64,000 nucleotides of DNA from an uncultured Collinsella sp. (GCA_900548565.1 URKV01000001.1:1-64000), one strand, 5' to 3'; positions 7,103-15,120 are shown, counted from the first letter of the stretch. Made by a program: numbers and translations. Notes: generated by a model not told the origin, from the sequence alone.

Positions 7103-7336
7103 AAAGCGGCTCGGAAGCGCGCCGTTTCCGTCACGAACAAGAACCAAAACCGTCTTGTATGCTGATAGAACGTGACGGAAGCGACACGCCCCCGAGCCGC
7201 TTTTCCTACTCGGCTGGTAGTCGCGCCCAGCTGAGCCACTTCGACAAAAGCCGAGCCACCAAAACAGCTGCGGCGCCGTCTGGAGGAATGGACCCTTGCT
7301 TCCGGTCTTTTCCTCCAAGCGGCGCCGCAGCTTTTT
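7103..7336. repeat. Run of long hairpins between eda and gntR
   Basis: Three stems in a row. AAAGCGGCTCGG (7103-7114) pairs with 7192-7203, enclosing TTCCGTCACG (7126-7135) with 7171-7180. CTCGGCT (near 7208) pairs with AGCCGAG (near 7248). AGCTGCGGCGCCG (7266-7278) pairs with 7320-7332, with TGGAGGAA and TTCCTCCA (7281-7288, 7310-7317) inside, followed by TTTTT. The last is a strong plus-strand terminator. The rest has no gene, and the function is unknown. Confidence 0.55.
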
Positions 7337-7359
7337 CATGCCCCGATGTGTCCCAGCAC

Positions 7360-7422
7360 TTGCGGTGAAATAGGGACTGTTTACGCCGTCAGAGCCGCAA
7401 AACAATCCTTATTTCACCGCAA
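7360..7422. repeat. REP-like palindrome, copy 1
   Basis: TTGCGGTGAAATAGGGACTG (7360-7379) and on to 7382 pairs with 7400-7422 with few mismatches. A related palindrome lies at 15121-15183 (shared TTGCGGTG-AATA, AAACAGTCC). Both are intergenic, one end of each close to a stop codon, as expected of a dispersed intergenic palindrome. Confidence 0.7.
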
Positions 7423-7439
7423 CTAATGTGGGGGGCGAG

Positions 7440-8132
7440 TTAGATGGCCGAGTCTTTGGACAGCTCAAAATAGTCGGGATGCAAGGCGATAACCGGACCC
7501 TGCTCCTCGGGCATTAGATGCAAATGCGTCTCTGCCAGATAGCTCGCCGTGTCGGTATCGCCCTTCTTAATGGCCTCGAGAATCCGGCGATGCTGCCGAC
7601 GAATCGGCTCCCAATCCAGATCCTGCGACACCATACGCAACCAGTTGTATCGCTCAAAATGCGTGTTGACGCTCTTCATCCAATCCCACAACATGTGGCG
7701 GCCGGCAATCTCAAAACACGTCTCATGGAACAGGTTGTCCAGGTCAAAGAAACGACGCGTTTCGCTATGGTCGAGCGACTCGGACTCGGCAAGAATCTGC
7801 TCGAGCCGATGCTTTTGCTCGGACGTGGCAGCCGAACAACATTTAATGAGTACGCTTCTTTCGAGTTTCTCGCGCAAGAAACAGGCATTCTCGGCGTGTT
7901 CCATGCTGATCTTAGAGACGTAGGTGCCGCTCTTGGGACGCGTTTCCACCAGCTCCTGTTCACGCAGGCGCACGAACGACTCGCGAATGGGCGTGCGCCC
8001 GATTCCCGTCTCCTTTTCCAGACCAATCGCCGAAAGACGTGTGCCGGGTTTGAGCTCGGCATAGATGATCTTGGAGCGCAATGCGTTGTATGCCTGATCT
8101 TGCAGGCTCTGATAAAGCTGATGTTGTTCCAT
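7440..8132 (-). CDS. GntR-family (FCD subfamily) transcriptional regulator
   Basis: 230 aa. N-terminal winged helix (YNALRSKIIYAELKPGTRLS, GIGRTPIRESFVRLREQELVE) followed by an all-helical FCD ligand-binding domain with the metal-binding pattern D-x3-H (DNLFHETCFE) and later histidines (HRRILEAI, ETHLHLM). FCD regulators commonly sense uronates or other carboxylates, which fits its place in a hexuronate island. The ATG at 8132 follows GAGGG by 4 bases; the longer frame begins at a GTG without a site. The gap it shares with the gene at 8596 carries two different LacI-type operators, so the promoter region is under more than one regulator. Confidence 0.85.
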   Translation of the reverse strand: MEQHQLYQSLQDQAYNALRSKIIYAELKPGTRLSAIGLEKETGIGRTPIRESFVRLREQELVETRPKSGTYVSKISMEHAENACFLREKLERSVLIKCCSAATSEQKHRLEQILAESESLDHSETRRFFDLDNLFHETCFEIAGRHMLWDWMKSVNTHFERYNWLRMVSQDLDWEPIRRQHRRILEAIKKGDTDTASYLAETHLHLMPEEQGPVIALHPDYFELSKDSAI

Positions 8133-8259
8133 AAAGCCCTCGAATGAAGCCCACGGTTTGTCGAATATCTCCACGTAATACTATCGCATCCCCCATCCCA
8201 CGGCGATGTTTGAGGGGGAGGGCCGGGATTCGGCTTTTGACCGACAAGTTGTTGCAATT

Positions 8260-8275
8260 AGGTGAACGTTCACCT
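8260..8275. promoter_or_regulatory. Operator AGGTGAACGTTCACCT (site 1)
   Basis: A perfect 16-bp palindrome centred on CG, between gntR and the divergent gene at 8596 and upstream of the latter's promoter. It is the best match to the island-wide consensus, with the site at 30099. Confidence 0.8.
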
Positions 8276-8292
8276 TATTTATTTTATTTCGC

Positions 8293-8345
8293 TTTGCAAA
8301 TGGATTCCCGTGCGTATACTAAATCACAACGAAACCGATTTCGTT
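8293..8345 (+). promoter_or_regulatory. Promoter and CGAAACCGATTTCG operator of the 8596 gene
   Basis: TTTGCA (8293-8298), 16 bases, TATACT (8315-8320), then AACGAAACCGATTTCGTT (8328-8345), an 18-bp near-palindrome. Promoter, spacing and operator copy those of kdgK, so the LacI regulator at 3859-4881 probably controls both. Confidence 0.78.
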
Positions 8346-8347
8346 AA

Positions 8348-8405
8348 GCTTGGGCAATAGGATGCTAAGACGCACCCTACCATCTTGGCATCCTATTGCC
8401 CAGGC
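8348..8405 (+). ncRNA. 5' UTR hairpin with conserved loop, copy B
   Basis: Stem 8348-8365 with 8388-8405 (18 bp, one wobble), loop 8366-8387 (22 bases) with the core GCACCCTACC flanked by AAGA and TCTT. The loop matches copy A (5016-5073) at nearly every base, while the stem sequence is different but still pairs. Confidence 0.75.
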
Positions 8406-8426
8406 CATGCCATTTGCATTCTTCCC

Positions 8427-8552
8427 GTCTCGTTGAGCCCTTCAGTCCCATTCCGGCGCAACGAGACATTCCTAGACGACTGACCATGGGGCCGGCTTTT
8501 CTGCCGTTAAGGCAGTGCCTCCGATAACCCTCTTTTTGCCGGCCCAGGTCAG
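8427..8552 (+). ncRNA. Conserved pseudoknot leader RNA, copy B (candidate riboswitch)
   Basis: P1 8427-8435 with 8459-8467 (9 bp), P2 8442-8447 with 8478-8483 (6 bp) interleaved with P1, P3 8489-8496 with 8538-8545 (8 bp), P4 8501-8505 with 8511-8515. CTGACC (8480-8485) can pair alternatively with GGTCAG (8547-8552). Every helix of copy A is present, with different bases that still pair. The gene's GAAAGGA ribosome binding site starts about 28 bases after the element. Confidence 0.8.
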
Positions 8553-8595
8553 ACATTTCTCTTTAAATATCCTTCAATCGAAAGGACGCAGCAGT

Positions 8596-9279
8596 ATGCG
8601 ACCGCTCATCATCATGCACGGCGCAGACATCGATTGGCGCCATACCATCATCAGAATGCTGATGTATCTGGCGGGCGTTGCCGTGCTGGCACTCGGCATG
8701 AGCCTCCAGACGGCATCTGGCCTGGGCGTCGCCGCGCTCACGTGCTTTGCCACGACCCTATCCATGCTCACAGGCAAGACGCTCGGCTTTTGGATTACTG
8801 CTACCTATGTCGCCTACATCGCGGCGCAGCTCGCCATCTTGCGACGCGAATTTCAACCGCGCATTTTGCTCGAGCTTTGCTTTTCAACGCTAATGGGCGG
8901 CTTCACCGATCTGTTCATGACGGTCAACCCGCTGCATCCCACGGCGCTCCCCGCGCAGGTTGCGACCATGCTGCTCTCCCTCGCTATCACCGCATTTGGC
9001 GTCAGTCTCGTCGTCAACATGGGCGTTGTCCCCAACGCACCCGATGGATTAGTACAGGTCATTGCCGAAAAGCTCAAGCGCCGCTTTGGAGACGTAAAGG
9101 TCGTGTTCGACTGCTCGCATGTCGCCGCCTCACTCACGCTGTCGCTGGTATGCATGCACAACTTAGGCGGCTTTGGTGTGACCACCGCCATCTCGGCACT
9201 ATTCCTGGGCCGCATCATCAACATCGCCAACAAGCTGTTTGCCCAGCGATTCGTCCGCATGGCGTTTGGCGCCAAATAG
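8596..9279 (+). CDS. YczE/YitT-type integral membrane protein, candidate KDG or uronate transporter
   Basis: 227 aa with about five hydrophobic segments (near residues 18-40, 45-60, 60-75, 85-135 and 165-190) and short charged loops. The N-terminal pattern GMSLQTASGLGVAAL and the later VVNMGVVPNAPDGLVQVI look like the two repeats of the YczE/YitT membrane family, whose function is poorly known. No enzymatic motif is seen. It carries the same promoter, operator, hairpin and pseudoknot leader as kdgK-eda, which ties it to KDG metabolism; transport is an inference from that. The ATG at 8596 follows AAAGGA by 9 bases; the in-frame start at 8515 lies inside the RNA element. Confidence 0.7.
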   Translation: MRPLIIMHGADIDWRHTIIRMLMYLAGVAVLALGMSLQTASGLGVAALTCFATTLSMLTGKTLGFWITATYVAYIAAQLAILRREFQPRILLELCFSTLMGGFTDLFMTVNPLHPTALPAQVATMLLSLAITAFGVSLVVNMGVVPNAPDGLVQVIAEKLKRRFGDVKVVFDCSHVAASLTLSLVCMHNLGGFGVTTAISALFLGRIINIANKLFAQRFVRMAFGAK

Positions 9280-9448
9280 CGAACAGCCGCGGAGCAAACG
9301 AGGCTCGAGTGCCCGGCATATCGATGTCGCAAATAACGATGCACGCGCTATACGGACGATGAGGAATAGCCCGTCGCAAACCCCGCAAGCGGAGCTATAT
9401 GTTGCTATAACTTGACATAAATTGGCCCATTGCCAGCCGGCATGCAAA

Positions 9449-9478
9449 AGGCCCCAAGCCATTCGCGGCTTGGGGCCT
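9449..9478 (-). terminator. Terminator of the AlbA_2 gene
   Basis: AGGCCCCAAGCC pairs with GGCTTGGGGCCT (12 bp); on the minus strand the stem is followed by TTTGC. It lies 25 bases past the stop at 9503. The 220-base gap from 9280 holds nothing else that I can see. Confidence 0.75.
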
Positions 9479-9502
9479 GCCTGGTAACACAGGTCTTTCG
9501 GA

Positions 9503-10756
9503 CTACGCTCGCTCGTATTTCGTGGCGCGGCCTGTCCCCTGTTTCATGATCGCGTTTCGGCTGAGCAGAGATTCGAGCGCGGACAGTGTTCGCGCACGGC
9601 TCAGCCCCGTCTGTTTCTCAATCTCACTTCGCGACATAATTCGTCCGCCCGACAAGGCCTTAAGAACCTGAGCCTCTTCTCCAGACCCTTCAAAGGCATC
9701 GGTAACGGGCAACGCGACAGCTACCACGCCGCCACGAATATCAAAGACCGGCTGATTAATCGAATCGCGATAGGCACGCCTAATGCGCGCAATTCCCGTT
9801 CCAAACTTCTCGATATAGTCCAACTTTAAGAAGACCTCGGCAACGATGGGATTTCTGAGCACGGATATCTGTCCATACAGGTATTGCTCCGTCGTCAAGC
9901 CAGCGGGCAACGACCCGGGTGAAGTCACAATGACGCGATCATCATACAGAGCAACCTGAACATTCGCTTGCACGTCCCACGTCCGATGCACTAGAGCGTT
10001 TGCAACTGCCTCGCGGAATGCCTCGAGGGGAATCCGGTCGGTCTGAACACGCTCGACACCTTCGATGCGCTCATAACGATAGTAGCGCGCGAACATGGCA
10101 ACTGCTCTATCAACCTGCTCAATTGCAGACAGGCCCGTCGTCGTCTCACGATCTAAAAGCACGTCCTCGGTGTCGCCAAAACGAACGCAGTCGATGCCCG
10201 GAAATTCGTTGTTATCCGCCAATATCGCCGCGGCATTGGTATAGCCATCCTTGCCGAGCAGGCGAAGCGTTCGCATAATATCCGACGTGAGCTCAGAAAT
10301 GCCTAGATGCTCGATGCACTTGTGTTCGAGCGTATGAAAACTCAGGTCCTGGCGAGCCGAGGTGAGCGCATCGAACGTCAGATTGCTGCCTTCGAGCGTC
10401 AGCCTGCCGTACTCAAAACGGTCGACCTCTACCGTCGCCGAATCATTTCGCCTGTAGGCCTTCCCCTTGCTTCGATAGGGCTTGTCCTGTCCCTCGTAAA
10501 CCGTAAGCGTTACAGTTCCGCGGTTCTCGTCGAGCTCGAGCGTGTAACGAGGCGCAGGATCCAGACTGTCATTAATCATGTTCTCGATGCGCAGACACTC
10601 CGCAACCGGATCAGAAAGACCGACTGCAACACCACCGTCGTCAACGCCAAACTCTATCTTGCCCGTCCCGTAGTTTGCATAAGCGCTCACTGTTTTAAGA
10701 AACGTCGGCGTTACGCTTTCCTTGTATTCGACGGTAGGACTCTCTCTGACAACCAT
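9503..10756 (-). CDS. AlbA_2/Schlafen-type ATP-binding regulator with C-terminal HTH
   Basis: 417 aa. N-terminal AlbA_2 domain (ESPTVEYKESVTPTFLKTVSA, then IEFGVDDGG), a middle region, a GHKL-like segment (FREAVANALVHRTWD, VTSPGSLP, then RNPIVAEVFLKLDYIEKFGTGIARI near residues 290-330) and a C-terminal winged helix (GRIMSRSEIEKQTGLSRARTLSALESL). Such proteins are usually annotated as putative transcriptional regulators; the target is unknown. The repeated CGTACGG sites just upstream suggest it binds its own promoter. The ATG at 10756 has GGAAGG 9 bases upstream, and the ATG at 10780 has none. Confidence 0.75.
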   Translation of the reverse strand: MVVRESPTVEYKESVTPTFLKTVSAYANYGTGKIEFGVDDGGVAVGLSDPVAECLRIENMINDSLDPAPRYTLELDENRGTVTLTVYEGQDKPYRSKGKAYRRNDSATVEVDRFEYGRLTLEGSNLTFDALTSARQDLSFHTLEHKCIEHLGISELTSDIMRTLRLLGKDGYTNAAAILADNNEFPGIDCVRFGDTEDVLLDRETTTGLSAIEQVDRAVAMFARYYRYERIEGVERVQTDRIPLEAFREAVANALVHRTWDVQANVQVALYDDRVIVTSPGSLPAGLTTEQYLYGQISVLRNPIVAEVFLKLDYIEKFGTGIARIRRAYRDSINQPVFDIRGGVVAVALPVTDAFEGSGEEAQVLKALSGGRIMSRSEIEKQTGLSRARTLSALESLLSRNAIMKQGTGRATKYERA

Positions 10757-10798
10757 ACGTACGGTCCTTCCCCTTTTCATGCTTATCTGAACCGTATT

Positions 10799-10867
10799 AT
10801 AAGACGAAAAACATTTGCGTACGGCTTAGAACCAGACGCAAACGGTTTTCGTCTTATTTGCGTACGG
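10799..10867 (-). promoter_or_regulatory. Repeated sites upstream of the AlbA_2 gene
   Basis: ATTTGCGTACGG occurs at 10813-10824 and again at 10856-10867. TAAGACGAAAA (from 10799) and TTTTCGTCTTA (to 10856) form an inverted repeat around them, and a further ACGTACGG lies at the start codon (10754-10761). The layout looks like an autoregulatory operator array. The rest of the gap to 11079 holds nothing I recognise. Confidence 0.6.
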
Positions 10868-11079
10868 AAACTAGATACAAATTTCACGTTCATACGACTA
10901 TTTACCAAACGCATAGTGTTTTCATCCGGCAATGCGTCCGTAATCCAAAAAAGCCCTGAGCTCATGTAAACTCGGGACCTCTTGCGCCGCGCATCTATGA
11001 GAGGAGAAATGCGATGCGCACGGGCGCTACTCCATGTAGCAGACATTGCGACAATCGGCCACAACCGTTCACCTTCTAA

Positions 11080-11095
11080 AAGTGAACGTTCACCT
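11080..11095 (+). promoter_or_regulatory. Operator AAGTGAACGTTCACCT (site 2)
   Basis: One mismatch to the consensus AGGTGAACGTTCACCT. A half site CCGTTCACC lies at 11065-11073, and a weaker GATGAACGTTTC overlaps 11171-11182, before kduD. Confidence 0.75.
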
Positions 11096-11198
11096 GATTC
11101 TAAGAAAACCTGACTTTTAATTCCTCCGCTTCTCCTATACTGAGCTTGTAATAGAAGCAAGACTTATATAGATGAACGTTTCTTTTGGAAGGATTGCT

Positions 11199-12008
11199 AT
11201 GTCTGATCTTATGGACAGCTTCCGCCTGGACGGCAAGGTCGCGCTCGTGACCGGCGCCACCTATGGCATCGGCATGGCCATTGCCGAGGCGCTCGGAGAG
11301 GCAGGCGCCAAGATTGCCTTTAACGCCCGTCACGCCGACAAAGTTGCCGAAGCCGAGAAGCACTACCGCGAGCTGGGCTTTGATGCTCACGGCTATGTTG
11401 CCGACGTCACCGACGAGGCTGTCGTCGCCGAGCTCGTTGCCAAGATCGAAGCCGATTTTGGCACCACGCCCGACATCCTGGTCAACAACGCCGGCGTCAT
11501 CCAGCGCACCCCGATGCTCGACATGAGCGCCGAGGACTTCCGTCGCGTCGTCGACATCGACCTCAATGCCCCGTTTATCGTGTCCAAGGCCTGCCTGCCG
11601 GGCATGATCGCCAAGGGTCACGGCAAGATCATCAACATCTGCTCCATGATGAGCGAGCTCGGCCGCGAGACCATCGCCGGCTATGCCGCCGCCAAGGGCG
11701 GACTCAAGATGCTCACCAAGAACATCTGCTCCGAGTTTGGCGAGGCCAATATCCAGTGCAATGGCATTGGGCCCGGCTACATCGCCACGCCGCAAACCGC
11801 GCCGCTGCGCGAGACGCAGCCTGACGGCAGCCGCCATCCGTTTGACCAGTTCATCATCGCCAAGACGCCGGCAGCCCGTTGGGGCACGCCCGAGGACCTG
11901 AAGGGCCCCGCCGTGTTCCTGGCTTCCGACGCATCGAACTTCGTCAACGGGCACATTCTGTACGTGGACGGCGGCATACTCGCATACATCGGCAAACAGC
12001 CGCAATAG
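11199..12008 (+). CDS. kduD: SDR dehydrogenase, KduD/DhuD type
   Basis: 269 aa short-chain dehydrogenase: cofactor motif GATYGIGMA (TGxxxGIG) near residue 20, NNAG near residue 95, catalytic Ser in ICSMMSELGRE and Y-x3-K as YAAAKGG near residue 165. With the RpiB-type isomerase gene next to it, this matches the streptococcal DhuI-DhuD pair, which turns unsaturated uronate-derived 4-deoxy-5-hexulosuronate into KDG; the dehydrogenase step reduces 2,5-diketo-3-deoxygluconate to KDG. Gluconate 5-dehydrogenase is a close alternative from sequence alone. The ATG at 11199 follows GGAAGGA; the earlier start at 11172 lies in an operator-like sequence. Confidence 0.82.
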   Translation: MSDLMDSFRLDGKVALVTGATYGIGMAIAEALGEAGAKIAFNARHADKVAEAEKHYRELGFDAHGYVADVTDEAVVAELVAKIEADFGTTPDILVNNAGVIQRTPMLDMSAEDFRRVVDIDLNAPFIVSKACLPGMIAKGHGKIINICSMMSELGRETIAGYAAAKGGLKMLTKNICSEFGEANIQCNGIGPGYIATPQTAPLRETQPDGSRHPFDQFIIAKTPAARWGTPEDLKGPAVFLASDASNFVNGHILYVDGGILAYIGKQPQ

Positions 12009-12016
12009 GCTGCGGT

Positions 12017-12110
12017 CGCGCGGAGTGCGGCACCTTGGCGCTCAAACCGTCGCTCGCGTACCGAAGTACGCTTCGCTCCTCTTTCACGCCAATCTGCCGC
12101 ACTCCGCGCG
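12017..12110. repeat. Giant hairpin between kduD and dhuI
   Basis: Perfect 16-bp arms (12017-12032 with 12095-12110) enclose TTGGCG / CGCCAA (12035-12040, 12087-12092) and a GCGTAC-CGAA-GTACGC tip (12056-12071). It sits nine bases past the kduD stop. No T-tract, so it may be an RNA stabiliser or a dispersed palindrome rather than a terminator. Confidence 0.6.
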
Positions 12111-12274
12111 CCCTCGCCACCGTCACGCACCAGCCAACACAGGCGCTTCGGTTTGTGCGGAACTCGCGACAGACTTAACTGCCGACCGCCCGCATAGCTC
12201 ATCGCGGGTTGGCTTTGCCGCCGCCCGCGCACAGAAACAAAAAACTGGAAGATTTAGTTGAAAGGTTAACTCAA

Positions 12275-12916
12275 ATGAAGATCGCTCTAATCAACGAGAA
12301 TTCTCAGAACTCTAAGAACCCTATGATCGAGGCTGCCCTTAAGAAGGTTGTCGAGCCCATGGGGCACACCGTCTTTAACTATGGCATGTATGCCGACGCC
12401 GACTCCAAGCCCCTCACTTACGTGCAGAACGGCATTCTTGCCGCCGTGCTGCTCAACTCCGGCGCTGCCGACTACGTCGTGACCGGTTGCGGCACCGGCG
12501 AGGGCGCCATGCTCGCCTGCAACTCCTTCCCCGGCGTGCTGTGCGGCCACGTTGCCGACCCGCTGGATGCCTACACCTTTGCCCAGGTCAACGATGGCAA
12601 TGCCGTCGCCATGCCCTTCGCGCTCAAGAACGGCTGGGGCCAGGAGCTCAACCTCGAGTACACCTTCGAGAAGCTCTTTGGCTTTGGTTCGGGTAACGGC
12701 TACCCCGCCGAGCGCGTTGAGCCCGAGCAGCGCAACAAGAAGATCCTCGACGGCGTGCGCGCTGTGACCATGCGCCCGCTCGTCGACGTCCTGGGCGAGA
12801 TCGATCAGGACCTGGTGAAGGGCGCCCTCGCTGGCGAGCATTTCCAGGAGTACTTCTTTGCCAACGCCACCGACGAGGCCATCATCGCCAAGGTCAAGGA
12901 GCTCTTGGGCCTGTAA
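12275..12916 (+). CDS. RpiB/LacAB-family isomerase, DhuI-like
   Basis: 213 aa. N-terminal MKIALINENSQ and the family core DYVVTGCGTGEGAMLACNSFPGVLCG, where the Cys-Gly-Thr-Gly segment corresponds to the RpiB active-site loop. The tail of about 60 residues is longer than in ribose 5-phosphate isomerase B, as in the DhuI group. In that group the enzyme isomerises 4-deoxy-L-threo-5-hexosulose uronate, the product of spontaneous opening of unsaturated uronic acids, and replaces KduI. The downstream partner gene type (KduD/DhuD) is adjacent, which supports this. No kduI is seen in the window. AAAGG lies 9 bases before the ATG. Confidence 0.8.
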   Translation: MKIALINENSQNSKNPMIEAALKKVVEPMGHTVFNYGMYADADSKPLTYVQNGILAAVLLNSGAADYVVTGCGTGEGAMLACNSFPGVLCGHVADPLDAYTFAQVNDGNAVAMPFALKNGWGQELNLEYTFEKLFGFGSGNGYPAERVEPEQRNKKILDGVRAVTMRPLVDVLGEIDQDLVKGALAGEHFQEYFFANATDEAIIAKVKELLGL

Positions 12917-12960
12917 TAAGGCCCACGGGGCGCACCGACCCCCAACAAACCGCCAGACAA

Positions 12961-12998
12961 AAGGCGCCGCGACGATCCATGTGTCGCGGCGCCTTTTT
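12961..12998 (+). terminator. Terminator after dhuI-like gene
   Basis: AAGGCGCCGCGAC pairs with GTCGCGGCGCCTT (13 bp), then TTTTAG. Strong intrinsic terminator 45 bases past the stop. Confidence 0.88.
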
Positions 12999-13053
12999 AG
13001 ATTGCTATCGCTTGAGTCACCGCAAGGCGGCCGCTCCCCTATTTGCCAAGAGC

Positions 13054-15003
13054 CTACAGCTCGCAGGCGACCTTGTAGCCGTCGCCGATGGCGTCGCGGA
13101 TGTTGCCGCACTTCTGGGCATCGCCCAGCACGTGGGTGGCAACGCCGGCAGCGGCAAGGTCATCGGCCAGCTTGGTATTGGGGCGGTAGCCCATGGCAAG
13201 CACCAGCGTATCGGCACCGGTGATGGTGTGAACCTCACCGTCCTTCTCGTAGCTGATGGTATCCTCGGTAATCTCGGTCACCTTAGCCTCGGTCAGCACG
13301 TGGACGCCCTTGGAGAGCATGCGCGTGATGAGCACCGCGCGACCGGCGCCGCCCTCGTTAGCGGCGAGCGTCTTGGTCATCTCGATAACGGTGACATCGC
13401 GATTGGCCGGCGACAGATCGTTGACCAACGGGGCCAGGTAATCGGCCGTCTCGCAGCCAACGGTGCCGCCGCCCACAATGACAATCTTCTTGCCCGGGAA
13501 AGCCTTGCCGCCCAGCAGGTCATCAGCCGTCATGACCTGCTTAAAGCCCTGCATAAAGGCCGGGGCGATGGGTTCGGCGCCATAGGCCAGGACAACCTCG
13601 TAACCCGCGTAGTCGCGCTGGATGTCCTCGGCGGTCAGCTCGGTACCAAAGACGCATGTGACGCCGGCCTCGGCCAGGCGACGGTACTGATACTTGATCA
13701 CGCGCGTGAGCTCCTGCTTTGCCGGCGGAACGGCCGCGATGCGCATCTCGCCGCCCGGCTCGTCCTGCTTATCCACGAGCACCACGTTGTGGCCGCGCTT
13801 GGCGGCAATGTAGGCTGCCTCCATGCCCGCAGGACCGGCGCCCACAACGAGCACGTTCTTGGCCTCGGCGGCAGGCTCATAGCCGGCCTCGTCGCGCTCC
13901 ACGTCCGGGTTGACGGTGCAGGAGATGCGCTTGCCAAACATGATGCCGTTCAGGCAGCGCAGGCAGCCGATGCAGGGACGGATCTCGTCGGCGTTGCCGG
14001 CAGCCGCCTTGTTGCAGAACTCGGCATCGCACAGATTGGCACGGCCCATCATGCAGATGTCGGCGGCGCCGTCCTCGATCAGTTCCTCGGCAATCCATGC
14101 CTCGTTAATGCGGCCGACCGTGGCAACGGGAATGTTGACGTGCTTTTTGATCTCGCGCGAGCAGGCGGCGTGCGAGGCCTGCTGCGTGCCGGCGGCGGGA
14201 ATGGCGGAGCCGCGCTTGATGGTAGTGCCGCCCGACACGTGGATCATGTCGACGCCGGCCTTCTCCAAGCGACGCGAGACATAGATCATGTCGTTGAGGG
14301 TCAGGCCGCCATCGGTGTACTCGTCGCCCGAGATACGGACGTCGATGATAAAGTCCTTGCCGCAGCGCTCGCGAATCTCGGCGATGACCTCGAGCAGGAA
14401 GCGCATGCGGGCGTCGAGCGAGCCACCGTACTCGTCGGTGCGCTTGTTATAGAGCGGGGTCAAAAAGCCGCCGAGCATGCCGTGGGCGTGTGCCGCATGG
14501 ACCTCGACGCCGTCGACACCGGCCTTCTGCATGCGCACAGCAGCGTCACCAAACTGATGCGTGAGCTCGTGGATCTCATCGACCGTGATGGGGCGCGGCG
14601 CCTCGCGGGCATAGGACGGGCCCACAAAGGACGGAGCGATCAGGCGCGGCGTGCCCGGAATGTTAAAGGCCATGTAGGCGGGGTGGAAGAGCTGCGGCAT
14701 GATCTTGCAGCCATACTCGTGGACGGCCGCGGCGAGCTTTTCCCAGCCAGGGATAAACGTGTCGTCGTAGCAGCACATGTCACCCGGTAGATAGGTATAG
14801 GTGGGCTCGACCGTCACGACCTCGGTGATGATGAGGCCCACGCCGCCCTTGGCACGGGCACGGTAATGATCGACCAAGTCGTCGGTCACATAGCCATGAT
14901 CGGCCAGGTTCGTGGACACCGGCGGCATAAAGACGCGGTTCTTGACCTCGGTCGTACCGACCTTGATCGGGCTAAAGAGCATCGGGTAGGCGGAAGACTC
15001 CAT
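13054..15003 (-). CDS. Old yellow enzyme-type NADH:flavin oxidoreductase with FeS and FAD domains
   Basis: 649 aa, full length for the 2,4-dienoyl-CoA reductase/BaiCD/enoate reductase family. Residues about 1-340 are the FMN TIM barrel (FSPIKVGTTEVKNRVFMPP; HAAHAHGMLGGFLTPLYNKRTDEYGGS). A 4Fe-4S site follows (CIGCLRCLNGIMF, about 345-357, plus a later Cys). Then come FAD/NAD domains (VLVVGAGPAGMEAAYIAA; IVIVGGGTVGCETA). It reduces activated C=C bonds at NAD(P)H expense; the substrate is unknown. Its place after a GltD-like electron-transfer gene and a sugar isomerase suggests a role linked to the pectin island, but that is only proximity. Confidence 0.85.
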   Translation of the reverse strand: MESSAYPMLFSPIKVGTTEVKNRVFMPPVSTNLADHGYVTDDLVDHYRARAKGGVGLIITEVVTVEPTYTYLPGDMCCYDDTFIPGWEKLAAAVHEYGCKIMPQLFHPAYMAFNIPGTPRLIAPSFVGPSYAREAPRPITVDEIHELTHQFGDAAVRMQKAGVDGVEVHAAHAHGMLGGFLTPLYNKRTDEYGGSLDARMRFLLEVIAEIRERCGKDFIIDVRISGDEYTDGGLTLNDMIYVSRRLEKAGVDMIHVSGGTTIKRGSAIPAAGTQQASHAACSREIKKHVNIPVATVGRINEAWIAEELIEDGAADICMMGRANLCDAEFCNKAAAGNADEIRPCIGCLRCLNGIMFGKRISCTVNPDVERDEAGYEPAAEAKNVLVVGAGPAGMEAAYIAAKRGHNVVLVDKQDEPGGEMRIAAVPPAKQELTRVIKYQYRRLAEAGVTCVFGTELTAEDIQRDYAGYEVVLAYGAEPIAPAFMQGFKQVMTADDLLGGKAFPGKKIVIVGGGTVGCETADYLAPLVNDLSPANRDVTVIEMTKTLAANEGGAGRAVLITRMLSKGVHVLTEAKVTEITEDTISYEKDGEVHTITGADTLVLAMGYRPNTKLADDLAAAGVATHVLGDAQKCGNIRDAIGDGYKVACEL

Positions 15004-15120
15004 ACAGGGTTCCTTTCGTTTGAGCCGCTCGGCGGCAGTTGCTAACGTACTTATCGTATCAGCAACTGCGCTGTACCCGACCGTACACGCTCCCCCGGCT
15101 TTTACTCAGCCCACAAAAAG

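Noticed and set aside
7103..7336. The eda-gntR hairpins as a small protein gene or CRISPR
   Set aside because: No open frame with a ribosome site, and the repeats are inverted, not direct with spacers.
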